A stretch of DNA of 33,206 nucleotides from NCBI GenBank assembly GCA_022510625.1, contig JAFLTD010000026.1, positions 1 through 33,206 on the forward strand, given 5' to 3'. This document shows, one piece after another, positions 6,661 through 15,720 of the stretch (its first letter is position 1; each line of letters opens with the position of its first letter). The position numbers and the translations under genes were made by a program. This stretch comes from Lachnospiraceae bacterium. GTDB lineage: Bacteria > Bacillota > Clostridia > Lachnospirales > Lachnospiraceae. Below the pieces are notes generated by a model. The model was not told the DNA's origin. It worked only from the letters and a program-made list of their open reading frames with translations, and did no database searches.

Positions 6661-8978
6661 AATTTCCGGGGCAATTGGTATTTGGATTGGACATAGGAAC
6701 AAGGAGCATCGTGGGTACGGTGGGCTATCGTGTAGGAGAGAAGTTCCATGTGGTCACCCAGAGCATCAGGGAGCATGCGACAAGATCCATGCTTGACGGT
6801 CAGATTCATGACATTTATAAAGTGGGCGAGACGATCAATGAGGTCAAGAATGAACTTGAAGAGCGCATAGGAAGACCGTTAAAAGACGTCTGTATCGCAG
6901 CCGCAGGTAGAGTACTTCGTACAGTGACTGTCAGAGTAGATACCGAACTCGGAGGAGACAGGGAAGTAAACGGTGAAGACATTTATGCTCTGGATTCCAT
7001 GGGCGTTGAGAAAGCCTATGAGGAGTTTCTGCAGAACAACGATACGGATATGAAATTCTATTGTGTCGGATATTCTGTGGTACGTTATTATATGAACGGC
7101 TATACGATAGGAAATCTGGAGGGTCACAAGGCAAAGACGATCGGAGCGGATATTATCGCCACATTCCTGCCGGAGGATGTCGTGGACGGTCTGTACAAGG
7201 CAGTGGGAGAAGCCGGTCTGGAAGTAGTGAACTTGACATTGGAGCCTATTGCGGCGATTCAAGTGGCGATTCCGGATATGTATCGTATGCTGAATATTGC
7301 TTTGGTCGATGTGGGCGCAGGCACATCCGATATCTCCGTGACAAAGGACGGAAGCATCATAGCATACGGCATGATTCCCATTGCGGGGGACAGCCTGACG
7401 GAAGTAGTGGCCAAACACTGTCTGGTTGATTTTGCCACGGCGGAACAGATTAAAAGAGAGGCCGGGATTAAGGAACAGATTGAGTATAAGGACATCATGG
7501 GATTGTCCCAGACAATTACGGCTAAGGAAATTGAAAATGTGACAGCGGAAGTGATCTCCGACATGACGGGGCAGGTGGCCGACAAGATCAAAGAACTTAA
7601 CGGTGATAAGTCGGTCAGCGCGGTGTTTGTGGTGGGCGGCGGCGGTATGCTGCCGGGTTACACGGATGCTTTGGCGGATAAATTGGAAATTCAGAAAGAA
7701 AGAGTAGCGGTCCGCGGCGAGGAAGTCATGCAGAATATTGAGTTTCTGGAGTCAGATGCCAAGAGGGATTCCCTGATGGTTACACCCATCGGTATCTGTT
7801 TAAGTTTCTATGAGCAGAGCAACAATTTCATCTTTGTGTATTTTAACGACCAGAGAATCAAAATCTATGACAATAATAAGGTGGCGGTAGTTGATGCGGC
7901 GATGCAGGCGGAGTTTGCCAATGACGGTCTCTTTCCGAAACGGGGCAAGGAGCTCAATTATACGGTAAACGGTAAGCCGCGTATCACCAGAGGTGCATTG
8001 GGAGAAGCGGCAGTGATTACTGTCAACGGAAATGAAGCGGATATTTACACACCGATTCATGCCAACGATCAGATCAAGGTAAAAGAGTCTACGGCAGGTG
8101 AGCCGGCGCAGCTTGATATTAACCAACTGCCGGAGTTCGGTGCTACCATGCGCGTGGAAGTAAATGACAAAAAGATTGATCTTCCCAAGTTTGCCAGCGT
8201 AAACGGACAGCTTCAGTCAGGCTACTACGGTATTAAAGAAAATGATGCCATTGAGATACTAAACTTCTATACAGTGCGTCAGATTGCGGAATTTATGGAT
8301 GTGATCATCAATCAGGATATGAACATCTATGTCAATAACAAGCTGGCGGATATGGATACGAAGGTGTACGAGAATTTTTCGGTGATCTGGACAATGGAGG
8401 TTCTTCAGTTGTCTGACCGTGAGAAGTATGAAGGCGGGATGGCTGATTCCTTCGAGGACTTGCCTGAGGACGACGGCAGCTATCACAAGAGCGACACCGG
8501 GTCTGACGAGACGAACGGGACGCAGGAGTCCGAGGCAGCTGCAGATAACGCGCAGGAGAACGAGACGTCTGCAGATGATGTGCAGGAGAATGAGACGACT
8601 GCGGATAATGTGCAGGAGAATGAGACAGCTTCGGATGGCATGAAAGAGTCCGAGACGCCGGCTGATGATGTGGAACAGCCTGAGGCGACGGCTGATGCAC
8701 AGGCTGAGGCAGCAGGGAACAATGCGGAATCGGAAGAGAAACCGCAGCGGGCTAATCCCGTGCAGTTCGGAAACGGCATCCATGTTACGGTGAATAAGGA
8801 ACAGATTCATCTGTCAGGCAAGAAAGAGTTTGTCTTTGTAGATGTTTTTGAGTATATTGATTTCGATCTTTCCAAGCCGCAGGGAAGCGGGATTGTGACA
8901 ATGCTCAACGGCAGGGACGCACAGTATATGGAGAAGATCCACAACGGCGACGTGATTGATATCTACTGGAAGCATTGA
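6645..8978 (+). CDS. large FtsA/PilM-like actin-fold ATPase with repeat-bearing C-terminal extension
   Basis: 777 residues, much longer than classical FtsA (about 420). The first ~390 residues carry the actin-ATPase pattern: phosphate-1 motif VFGLDIGTRSIVGTV, an SHS2-like insert, phosphate-2 motif ALVDVGAGTSDISV and adenosine motif VFVVGGGGMLPG. A C-terminal extension unlike FtsA follows (EAAVITVNGNEADIYTPIHANDQIKV, with a similar ITVNGK/beta-strand pattern recurring). Then come six 10-residue acidic repeats (8523-8702) and a final ~75-residue domain repeating the extension style (GIHVTVNKEQIHLSGKK). No C-terminal amphipathic membrane anchor is obvious. The start is GTG 6645 with GGGGGAAG at 6634-6640, overlapping coaE by 16 nt. 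Membrane or division association is inferred from the fold only; filament partner and role are unknown. Confidence 0.8.
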   Translation: MSEAMKFPGQLVFGLDIGTRSIVGTVGYRVGEKFHVVTQSIREHATRSMLDGQIHDIYKVGETINEVKNELEERIGRPLKDVCIAAAGRVLRTVTVRVDTELGGDREVNGEDIYALDSMGVEKAYEEFLQNNDTDMKFYCVGYSVVRYYMNGYTIGNLEGHKAKTIGADIIATFLPEDVVDGLYKAVGEAGLEVVNLTLEPIAAIQVAIPDMYRMLNIALVDVGAGTSDISVTKDGSIIAYGMIPIAGDSLTEVVAKHCLVDFATAEQIKREAGIKEQIEYKDIMGLSQTITAKEIENVTAEVISDMTGQVADKIKELNGDKSVSAVFVVGGGGMLPGYTDALADKLEIQKERVAVRGEEVMQNIEFLESDAKRDSLMVTPIGICLSFYEQSNNFIFVYFNDQRIKIYDNNKVAVVDAAMQAEFANDGLFPKRGKELNYTVNGKPRITRGALGEAAVITVNGNEADIYTPIHANDQIKVKESTAGEPAQLDINQLPEFGATMRVEVNDKKIDLPKFASVNGQLQSGYYGIKENDAIEILNFYTVRQIAEFMDVIINQDMNIYVNNKLADMDTKVYENFSVIWTMEVLQLSDREKYEGGMADSFEDLPEDDGSYHKSDTGSDETNGTQESEAAADNAQENETSADDVQENETTADNVQENETASDGMKESETPADDVEQPEATADAQAEAAGNNAESEEKPQRANPVQFGNGIHVTVNKEQIHLSGKKEFVFVDVFEYIDFDLSKPQGSGIVTMLNGRDAQYMEKIHNGDVIDIYWKH
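8523..8702 (+). repeat. coding minisatellite, six imperfect 30-bp units
   Basis: Six consecutive 30-bp in-frame units encode QESEAAADNA, QENETSADDV, QENETTADNV, QENETASDGM, KESETPADDV and EQPEATADAQ. Units 2-4 are closest to each other and the outer ones are more diverged. The encoded stretch is acidic and probably disordered, linking two folded parts of the FtsA-like protein. Confidence 0.9.
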
Positions 8979-9021
8979 CGGATGCAGGTAACAGATTATA
9001 CAGAAAGAAAAGACAACAACT

Positions 9022-9819
9022 ATGAGATTATGCAGCATAGCCAGCGGCAGCAGTGGGAATTGTGTCTATGTTGGTTCCGATGCCACACATCTGTTGATGG
9101 ATGTGGGAATCAGCGGCAAACGGATTGAGGCGGGAGTAGCCGAGCTGGGATTGAAGCTGTCGGAGATAGACGGTATTTTTATTACTCACGAACATGCGGA
9201 TCACATCGGCGGGTTAGGAGTCATTGCAAGGAAATACGGATTGCCGATTTACGGGACAAGAGGTACAATAGCGGCAGTCAGACAGACCCACTCGCTGGGG
9301 TACATTGATGAGGAGCTTTTTCACTACATAAATGCGGATGAAAAGTGTACGGTGAAAGATGTGACGATCTATCCGATACGGACTTCCCATGATGCCGCAG
9401 AGCCGGTGGCATACCGGATCAGCCACGATAAACAGAAGATGGCACTCATCACCGACTTGGGATGTTACAACGATTATACGGTGGAGTGTCTTAAGAATCT
9501 GGATGTACTGTATCTGGAGGCAAATCATGATATTCATATGCTTCAGGTCGGACCCTATCCGTACTACTTGAAACAGCGTATCTTAGGTGAAAAGGGTCAT
9601 CTGTCCAACGAGTCGGCGGGAAAGCTGTTGAGCAGGCTTCTGCATGATAAGATGCAGGCGGTGATGCTCGGGCATCTCAGCAAGGAGAACAATCTGCCGG
9701 AGTTGGCTTACGAATCGGTACGGCTGGAAGTGACGATGTCAGACACACCTTATAGCGGGAATGATTTTCCGCTGTATGTAGCGAAGCGAAGCGAAGTTTC
9801 ACAAATGATAGAGATATAA
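9022..9819 (+). CDS. walJ: WalJ/YycJ-type MBL-fold metallo-hydrolase
   Basis: 265 residues. The N-terminus MRLCSIASGSSGNCVYVG is characteristic of the YycJ/WalJ family. The metal-binding HEHADH motif is at 56-61, followed by SHDAAEPVAYRI, the LITDLG strand, LEANHD and GHLSKENN. Family members are dinuclear metal enzymes, probably nucleases, linked to wall and division homeostasis through WalRK in Bacilli. No walRK genes are in this window, so the name reflects family rather than context. A 43-nt gap separates it from the FtsA-like gene, where AGAAAAGAC precedes the ATG. Confidence 0.9.
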   Translation: MRLCSIASGSSGNCVYVGSDATHLLMDVGISGKRIEAGVAELGLKLSEIDGIFITHEHADHIGGLGVIARKYGLPIYGTRGTIAAVRQTHSLGYIDEELFHYINADEKCTVKDVTIYPIRTSHDAAEPVAYRISHDKQKMALITDLGCYNDYTVECLKNLDVLYLEANHDIHMLQVGPYPYYLKQRILGEKGHLSNESAGKLLSRLLHDKMQAVMLGHLSKENNLPELAYESVRLEVTMSDTPYSGNDFPLYVAKRSEVSQMIEI

Positions 9820-9850
9820 AGAAGCCACTGTTATAAAGAGGAGAGAAAGC

Positions 9851-10123
9851 ATGAAAAAAACAATCATTACGGTAGTCGGCAAAGACACAGTGGGTATTAT
9901 CGCCGGAGTCTGCAGCTATTTGGCAGACAATCAGATTAATATCCTGGATATTTCACAGACGATTGTGCAGGGATACTTTAACATGATGATGATCGTTGAT
10001 ATGAATCAGACCGGTAAGGACTTCGGGGTCATCGTTAAAGAACTGGAGCAACTGGGGGAGAGTATCGGTGTAATCATCAAATGCCAGAAGGAAGAAATCT
10101 TTAACCAAATGCACAGAATCTAA
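9851..10123 (+). CDS. ACT-domain protein, UPF0237 family
   Basis: 90 residues forming essentially one ACT domain: MKKTIITVVGKDTVGIIAGVC, NILDISQTIVQGYFNMMMIVD, then a second half ending IFNQMHRI. ACT domains bind small ligands, often amino acids. The family is repeatedly found just upstream of UPF0210/PFL genes, as here (35 nt gap), so a sensor or partner role for that protein is inferred. GAGGAGAG at 9839-9846 is a clear ribosome-binding site. Confidence 0.92.
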   Translation: MKKTIITVVGKDTVGIIAGVCSYLADNQINILDISQTIVQGYFNMMMIVDMNQTGKDFGVIVKELEQLGESIGVIIKCQKEEIFNQMHRI

Positions 10124-10158
10124 GCGGTACGGGCCTGGGAGTCTAAGAGGGAGAACCT

Positions 10159-11523
10159 ATGATCAATATATTTGAAGTCGCAGAAACAAATGAAATGATA
10201 GAGAAAGAAAATCTGGATGTCAGGACAATCACGCTCGGTATCAGTCTGCTGGATTGTATTGATGCTGACTTAAAGCTGGTCAATGAGAAGATTTATCATA
10301 AGATTTATGATGCCGCCAAGGATTTGGTCGCGACGGGCGAATACATTTCTGCCGAGTACGGTATCCCGGTGGTTAATAAGAGAATATCGGTGACACCCAT
10401 TGCGCTGGTTGGAGGCGCTGCCTGCAGAACACCGGAGGATTTTGTATCGATTGCGCAGACTCTGGACAAGGTGGCGCATGAAGTGGGTGTCAATTTTATC
10501 GGAGGCTATTCCGCGCTGGTGTCAAAGGGGATGACGGAGGCTGATGAGATGCTGATCCGTTCCATACCGCAGGCGCTGTCCATGACGGAAAGAGTGTGCA
10601 GCTCCGTCAATGTGGGATCCACTAAGACCGGAATCAACATGGATGCCGTGAAGCTGATGGGAGAAGTGATCCTGCAGACCGCGGAAGCTACTAAGGATGC
10701 GGATTCACTCGGATGTGCCAAGCTGGTAGTGTTCTGCAATGCACCGGACGATAACCCTTTTATGGCTGGTGCCTTTCATGGTGTGACGGAAGCGGATAAA
10801 ATTATCAATGTGGGTGTCAGCGGCCCCGGAGTTGTCAAGACGGCATTGGAAAAAGTGCGCGGTGAGAATTTTGAAGTGCTTTGTGAAACCATTAAGAAAA
10901 CCGCGTTTAAAGTGACCCGCGTGGGACAGCTTGTGGCCAAGGAAGCATCCAAGTGTCTGAATATTCCTTTCGGTATTGTGGATCTGTCTCTCGCACCGAC
11001 ACCGGCAATAGGAGATTCGGTGGCGGAGATTCTGTGTGAAATCGGTTTGGAGCATGCCGGAGCGCCCGGAACCACGGCAGCGCTCGCTTTACTCAACGAT
11101 CAGGTGAAGAAGGGCGGTGTTATGGCGTCTTCCTATGTGGGTGGCTTAAGCGGTGCGTTTATTCCCGTCAGCGAAGATCAGGGAATGATTGACGCGGTTA
11201 CGGCGGGAGCCTTGACACTGGAGAAGCTGGAAGCGATGACATGTGTATGCTCTGTGGGACTTGATATGATCGCAATTCCGGGGGACACAAAGGCGACTAC
11301 GATTTCCGGTATCATTGCGGATGAGATGGCAATCGGCATGGTCAATCAAAAGACAACGGCGGTCCGCCTGATTCCCGTGATCGGCAAAGGGGTGGGAGAG
11401 ACGGTTGAGTTTGGCGGACTTCTGGGTTATGCTCCGATTATGCCCGTCAATCGCTTTGCATGTGATAATTTTATCAATCGCGGAGGCAGAATACCGGCGC
11501 CGATTCACAGTTTTAAGAACTGA
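10159..11523 (+). CDS. PFL family protein, UPF0210 (DUF711)
   Basis: 454 residues, full family length. Recognisable segments include [81 protein letters not shown] and [12 protein letters not shown]. The structural family resembles pyruvate formate-lyase-like barrels, but its reaction is not established. No glycyl-radical loop is evident. It pairs with the ACT-domain gene upstream; GAGGGAGAA before ATG 10159 is the ribosome-binding site. Confidence 0.93.
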   Translation: MINIFEVAETNEMIEKENLDVRTITLGISLLDCIDADLKLVNEKIYHKIYDAAKDLVATGEYISAEYGIPVVNKRISVTPIALVGGAACRTPEDFVSIAQTLDKVAHEVGVNFIGGYSALVSKGMTEADEMLIRSIPQALSMTERVCSSVNVGSTKTGINMDAVKLMGEVILQTAEATKDADSLGCAKLVVFCNAPDDNPFMAGAFHGVTEADKIINVGVSGPGVVKTALEKVRGENFEVLCETIKKTAFKVTRVGQLVAKEASKCLNIPFGIVDLSLAPTPAIGDSVAEILCEIGLEHAGAPGTTAALALLNDQVKKGGVMASSYVGGLSGAFIPVSEDQGMIDAVTAGALTLEKLEAMTCVCSVGLDMIAIPGDTKATTISGIIADEMAIGMVNQKTTAVRLIPVIGKGVGETVEFGGLLGYAPIMPVNRFACDNFINRGGRIPAPIHSFKN

Positions 11524-11572
11524 TATACACCCGGAAAATCATAGGTGTGGTCCTATTATAAGGAGGACGATG

Positions 11573-12088
11573 ATGACGGACGGTTTCTTGACCGACAACA
11601 TATGTGCGCAATGTCAGGGGCGATGCTGTAAGACTATGGGATGTTCTCTGGAGCCGGCGGATATGATCAGAGCATTGAATGGCAGGGCGGCAACACGCGA
11701 AAATCTGGAGCAGCTATTGCAAAACAGTCAGTTTGCAATAGATTCTTTTCAGATTGGCGGACGGGCTTTCTATTATCTGCGTATGAAGCATAAGTGCTTT
11801 ACTTTTATCGGTGTGGATGCCATGGGAGAGTGCATTGCCCTCACGGACGCGGGGTGCGGCCTATTGTTCGAGGACAGGCCGAAAGGCGGCAGGATGCTGG
11901 AGGGCAAAGAAACCGGAAACTGCGTACAGCACTATACGCAGGAGATGATGATCGCGGACTGGAGACCATGGCAGGATACGCTGAAAGAAATTTGGGATGA
12001 ATGGTTCGATAAGTTTGAGCGTGACGGTGTCTTTGATCAGTGTGAGGAAGACTATATGCAGTACCAGATGGGGAAACGGAAAACATGA
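11573..12088 (+). CDS. cysteine-rich YkgJ-like (zinc/iron-chelating) protein
   Basis: 171 residues. The N-terminal cluster CAQCQGRCCKTMGC matches the CxxCxxxCC style of the YkgJ/UPF0153 family, which is thought to bind Zn or Fe-S. Further cysteines occur at KCFTF, ECIAL, GCGLLF and NCVQH, plausible additional ligands. No transmembrane segment is seen. A strong AGGAGG (11561-11566) sits 3 nt before ATG 11570 and 6 nt before ATG 11573; the second has the better spacing. The stop overlaps the next start by 4 nt (ATGA), so the two are translationally coupled. Substrate and role are unknown. Confidence 0.75.
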   Translation: MTDGFLTDNICAQCQGRCCKTMGCSLEPADMIRALNGRAATRENLEQLLQNSQFAIDSFQIGGRAFYYLRMKHKCFTFIGVDAMGECIALTDAGCGLLFEDRPKGGRMLEGKETGNCVQHYTQEMMIADWRPWQDTLKEIWDEWFDKFERDGVFDQCEEDYMQYQMGKRKT

Positions 12089-13005
12089 ATTTGTTAGTGA
12101 TAGGCGGCAGTTATTTTTACGGCAGGGTGTTCGTCATGGAGGCTGTCCGTGAGAGCACCAGGTGCAACATAACCGTTTTAAACCGCGGAACATATTCTAT
12201 GAAAGAGTTCGGAGTCTCCCAGATCACGGGGGACAGGCACGAGCCTTCCGTGTTGGCGCAGTGTAATCAGGAGTATGATGCCGTGATTGACTTCTGTGCA
12301 TACGAGGCGGGAGACGTGCAGGCGGTTGTTGAGGGGATTGCCGGCAGGATCGGACAATATATTCTGATCAGCACGGTGGACGTGTATGAGCGCGGCAGCG
12401 GTATCACCAAGACGGAGGAGCATGCGCTCGAACACAGGAGTTTTGCGGGAGAGGTCGGTGCATATATAGCGGGTAAAGTAGCTCTGGAAGAAGAAGTCCG
12501 GAGAGTTTGTGAAGATAAGGAGATTCCCTATACGGTGCTCAGACCGGCGATTCTCTACGGGCCTTACAATTATGCGCCGAGGGAATCCGTATATATCAAG
12601 ATGATGCTGCTCAATCATGCACTGCCGCATTTTACGGATGCGGACGGGAAATTTCAGTTTGTCTATGTGAAAGATGCGGCCCGCGCTGTCCTGAAAGCAA
12701 TCGGCAACGAGAAAGCATACGGACAGTCTTATAATCTGTGTCGGGACGATATCATAACCTACGACATATTTTTTCATGCGCTCAAAAGTGCGGCGGATCC
12801 GGAGATAACGGAAGAACTGCAGGAGATACCGGTTACGGTGGAGGATGCTGAGACACAGCATGTTCCGCTGCCTTTTCCGGCAACGGCGGCTGAGACAGAG
12901 CTGTGTTCCAATGAGAAGAGCATAAGGGAACTCGGGATGGAGTACACAGATTTGCAGGATGGCATGATGAGGACTTACCGGGCTTTTAAGAATGTGTTTA
13001 TATAA
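12085..13005 (+). CDS. NAD-dependent epimerase/dehydratase-like (extended SDR) protein
   Basis: 306 residues. A Rossmann N-terminus MNLLVIGGSYFYGRVF gives a GxxxxxG nucleotide-binding loop. DFCAYEAGD and ILISTVDVYE follow the SDR strand order. The catalytic pair is Y-x3-K in YIAGKVALEEEV. RPAILYGPYNYAPRESVY and FQFVYVKDAARAVLKAI are typical of sugar-nucleotide epimerases and reductases. The substrate cannot be read from sequence. ATGA overlap with the preceding cysteine-rich protein suggests joint expression. Confidence 0.85.
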   Translation: MNLLVIGGSYFYGRVFVMEAVRESTRCNITVLNRGTYSMKEFGVSQITGDRHEPSVLAQCNQEYDAVIDFCAYEAGDVQAVVEGIAGRIGQYILISTVDVYERGSGITKTEEHALEHRSFAGEVGAYIAGKVALEEEVRRVCEDKEIPYTVLRPAILYGPYNYAPRESVYIKMMLLNHALPHFTDADGKFQFVYVKDAARAVLKAIGNEKAYGQSYNLCRDDIITYDIFFHALKSAADPEITEELQEIPVTVEDAETQHVPLPFPATAAETELCSNEKSIRELGMEYTDLQDGMMRTYRAFKNVFI

Positions 13006-13056
13006 ATTAAAATATAGAGCTTGTTATTTCATTTCAGATCAAGACGGAGTAAAGCG

Positions 13057-13275
13057 ATGACATTGGATAAGGCGGTAATCGGAGCAAATGTAAAGATCAC
13101 AAAGGTAGGCGGAGAGGGAGAACTGCGGTGCAGGCTGCTGGATATGGGACTGATTCCGGGCACAATGGTTCAGGTGCAGAAAGTTGCGCCCATGGGGGAT
13201 CCGATCGAGATTCACTTAAGAGGTTATGAACTGACAATTCGCAAGGAGGATGCAGCTCAAATCGAGGTGATGTGA
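13057..13275 (+). CDS. feoA: FeoA, ferrous iron transport accessory protein
   Basis: 72 residues forming one SH3-like FeoA domain: MTLDKAVIGANVKITKVGGEG, RCRLLDMGLIPGTMVQVQKVAPMGDPIEIHLRGYELTIRKEDAAQIEV. FeoA is a small cytosolic partner of the FeoB transporter. ATG 13057 was chosen because GGAG lies at 13046-13049 and it starts the domain; an in-frame upstream extension to 13021 is not family-like. feoB starts 44 nt downstream. No Fur box could be identified with confidence. Confidence 0.95.
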   Translation: MTLDKAVIGANVKITKVGGEGELRCRLLDMGLIPGTMVQVQKVAPMGDPIEIHLRGYELTIRKEDAAQIEVM

Positions 13276-13319
13276 CAAATACAGAGAACATTTCAGATTG
13301 ACAGAAGAAGGTTAAGACG

Positions 13320-15335
13320 ATGATATTCGCTTTAGTGGGCAATCAGAACTGCGGTAAAACTACACTTTTTAATCAGTTGACGGGATCCAATCAGCACGTG
13401 GGGAATTTCCCCGGTGTGACGGTGGATTCCAAGATGGGAGAAATACGCGGGGATAAGGGAGACGCGGTGGTGGATCTGCCGGGTATTTACTCCATACGTC
13501 CCTATTCCAATGAGGAGCTGGTGACGCGCAAATTTATCTTAAAGGAGCGCCCGGACGGTATTATCAATATTGTGGATGCGACGAACATCGAGAGAAATCT
13601 GTATCTGACGCTGCAGTTGCTGGAGATGCATATTCCCATGGTTCTGGCACTGAATATGATGGACGAGGTACGCGGCAACGGCGGAACGATTGATATTGAC
13701 AAGATGGAGGAGAACCTCGGTATACCGGTGGTAGCGATCAGCGCAGCGAAGAATGAGGGTATTGAAGATCTGATACGCGCTGTCAAGGAAGTGTCGGAGC
13801 GGCGCATCTACCCGAAGGTGACGGATTTCTGTGAGAAAGGCCCTGTGCACAGATGCATTCATGCAGTGAGTCATCAGGTGGAAGACCATGCGGAGCGCAT
13901 AGGTATTTCGCCCAGATTTGCTGCGACCAAAATCGTGGAAGATGACAGCGATATTATCGATAGTCTGCATCTGTCGGAGAATGAGATGGATCTGATGGAG
14001 CACAGTATCGTGGAGATGGAACGGGACAGCGGCATGGACCGCAATGCCGCGTTGGCGGACATGCGGTATGCATTTATAGAGAAAGTCTGTTCCCAGGCTG
14101 TGATCAAGTGTAAGGAGAGCCGGGAACATATAAGAAGTGTGCGCATTGACAGTATTCTGACCAATAAATATCTTGCTATTCCTTCATTCCTGATCATTAT
14201 GCTGCTGGTGTTCTGGCTGACTTTCGGTGTGATCGGAACTTTCTTAAGCGATCTGTTGAGTATGGGCATAGATCAACTGTCTGTGGTGACGGAGCGGGCA
14301 CTTGTCGGATACGGAATCAATCCGGTAGTGCAGAGTCTGGTGATAGACGGTATTTTTGCGGGTGTGGGAAGCGTGCTGAGTTTCCTGCCGATTATTGTAG
14401 TGTTGTTCTTCTTTCTGTCTGTTCTGGAAGACTCGGGTTATATGGCGAGAATTGCTTTTGTGATGGACAGACCTCTGCGTAAGTTGGGATTGTCCGGCAA
14501 AAGCTTCGTATCGATGCTGATCGGATTCGGGTGCAGTGTGCCGGCGGTGATGTCTACCAGAACACTTTCCTCCGAGCGGGATAAGAAGATGACTATCATG
14601 TTGATTCCGTTTATAAGCTGCTCGGCCAAGATTCCGATTTATGCCCTGTTTACGGCCGCCTTTTTCAGACGCCATCAGGCGATTATTATGATGGGACTGT
14701 ATGTACTGGGTATCTTGGTAGGTATGCTCTGCGCCATGGTCTTAAAGAGGACGATGTTCAGGGGCAAGCCCATGCCGTTTGTAATGGAGCTGCCCAACTA
14801 TCGTTTTCCGTCGGCCAAGAGCGTTTTGCTTCTTATGTGGGATAAGGCGAAGGATTTTGTTCAGCGTGCCTTTACGGTCATTTTTATCGCGACGCTGATC
14901 ATCTGGTTCCTACAGACCTTTGATATGAGATTAAATGTGGTAACCGATTCCGGTGAAAGTCTGCTTGCAATGATCGGCAAGCTTATTGCACCGCTGTTTA
15001 CACCGCTCGGATTTAATGACTGGAGAGCGGCGACGGCACTGATCAGCGGATTCTCCGCAAAGGAGGCGGTGGTCAGTACACTGAGCATATTGACCGGAAC
15101 GGGGATGTCCAATTTGAGTGAAACGCTGTGTACCATCTTTACGCCTCTTGCGGCCGCCAGTTATTTGGTATTTACATTGCTCTACACGCCCTGTGTGGCG
15201 GCTGTGGCGACCATTAAGCGGGAGACGGGCTCCGTGCTTAGGACGATTGGCATCGTATGTATGCAGTGCGGCGTGGCATGGGTGACGGCATGTCTGCTCT
15301 ATCAGGCGGTAAGCTTGGGTCTGCATTTTCTTTGA
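13320..15335 (+). CDS. feoB: FeoB, GTP-driven ferrous iron transporter
   Basis: 671 residues, normal length. The G domain has G1 GNQNCGKT (7-14, Cys where Ser is usual), switch I GNFPGVTVD, G3 DLPG (52-55), G4 NMMD (112-115) and G5 SAAK (141-144). The membrane domain has two Gate motifs, GCSVPAVMSTRTL and ISGFSAKEAVVSTLSIL, with hydrophobic helices between. FeoB imports Fe2+ across the inner membrane. AAGG at 13307-13310 is the ribosome-binding site. The C-terminus ends just after the last helix with no FeoC-like gene. A weak hairpin follows without a real T-tract. Confidence 0.97.
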   Translation: MIFALVGNQNCGKTTLFNQLTGSNQHVGNFPGVTVDSKMGEIRGDKGDAVVDLPGIYSIRPYSNEELVTRKFILKERPDGIINIVDATNIERNLYLTLQLLEMHIPMVLALNMMDEVRGNGGTIDIDKMEENLGIPVVAISAAKNEGIEDLIRAVKEVSERRIYPKVTDFCEKGPVHRCIHAVSHQVEDHAERIGISPRFAATKIVEDDSDIIDSLHLSENEMDLMEHSIVEMERDSGMDRNAALADMRYAFIEKVCSQAVIKCKESREHIRSVRIDSILTNKYLAIPSFLIIMLLVFWLTFGVIGTFLSDLLSMGIDQLSVVTERALVGYGINPVVQSLVIDGIFAGVGSVLSFLPIIVVLFFFLSVLEDSGYMARIAFVMDRPLRKLGLSGKSFVSMLIGFGCSVPAVMSTRTLSSERDKKMTIMLIPFISCSAKIPIYALFTAAFFRRHQAIIMMGLYVLGILVGMLCAMVLKRTMFRGKPMPFVMELPNYRFPSAKSVLLLMWDKAKDFVQRAFTVIFIATLIIWFLQTFDMRLNVVTDSGESLLAMIGKLIAPLFTPLGFNDWRAATALISGFSAKEAVVSTLSILTGTGMSNLSETLCTIFTPLAAASYLVFTLLYTPCVAAVATIKRETGSVLRTIGIVCMQCGVAWVTACLLYQAVSLGLHFL

Positions 15336-15360
15336 GCTTGTCCGGAGACAAAATTTCTCA

Positions 15361-15389
15361 TTGCAAAATGGGATGTATGAATTTATACT
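15361..15389 (+). promoter_or_regulatory. sigma-A-like promoter for the HPr-like gene
   Basis: TTGCAA (15361-15366), 17-bp spacer, TATACT (15384-15389). It sits in the feoB-HPr-like gap and predicts a start near 15396, giving a ~58-nt leader. Confidence 0.6.
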
Positions 15390-15453
15390 GGTGTAGGTGG
15401 GGATTTTAACTTTTCGGTTTTGCCTGATACTGAGGTAAAGTGAGGTACTGGAA

Positions 15454-15693
15454 ATGAAGAGTTACATATTGGATCTGAACTCTATCGACAGAGTGAAGGG
15501 ATTTGTCACTGCGATAGAGGGATTTGAGGGATACTTTGATTTGGTGTCCGGCAGATATGTGATTGACGCGAAGTCTATCATGGGTATTTTTTCCATGGAT
15601 CTGTCTCAAAATGTGGAGTTTAGGATTTTGGAGACAAATGACAGGATTTCGGAAGTGGAAGCAGCGATTGCACCGTATCTGGTTCAGAAATAA
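15454..15693 (+). CDS. HPr-like protein lacking the phosphorylatable histidine
   Basis: 79 residues. The second half DAKSIMGIFSMDL aligns with the HPr segment around regulatory Ser46 (KSIMGVMSLG), so that serine is retained. The first-half active-site loop, IHARPA in HPr, reads IDRVKG here, with Asp in place of His15. It therefore cannot pass phosphate from EI to sugar permeases. This resembles the Crh situation (regulatory, not PTS-transport), though no HPr kinase or CcpA is in view. GAGG at 15442-15445 provides a ribosome-binding site. It has its own promoter and terminator, so is probably monocistronic. Confidence 0.78.
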   Translation: MKSYILDLNSIDRVKGFVTAIEGFEGYFDLVSGRYVIDAKSIMGIFSMDLSQNVEFRILETNDRISEVEAAIAPYLVQK

Positions 15694-15720
15694 TTGGTTT
15701 ACATAAGATATTGACATGAG

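Noticed and set aside
8523-8702. CRISPR-like 30-bp periodicity
   Set aside because: Units abut without spacers and are in frame inside a gene; this is a coding minisatellite.
8259-8810. Long minus-strand ORF across the FtsA-like repeats
   Set aside because: It is an antisense shadow of the 30-bp repeats; low-complexity translation, no ribosome-binding site.
15338-15351. Hairpin after feoB as a terminator
   Set aside because: Only a 5-bp stem (TTGTC/GACAA) followed by AATTTCTC, with no proper T-tract.
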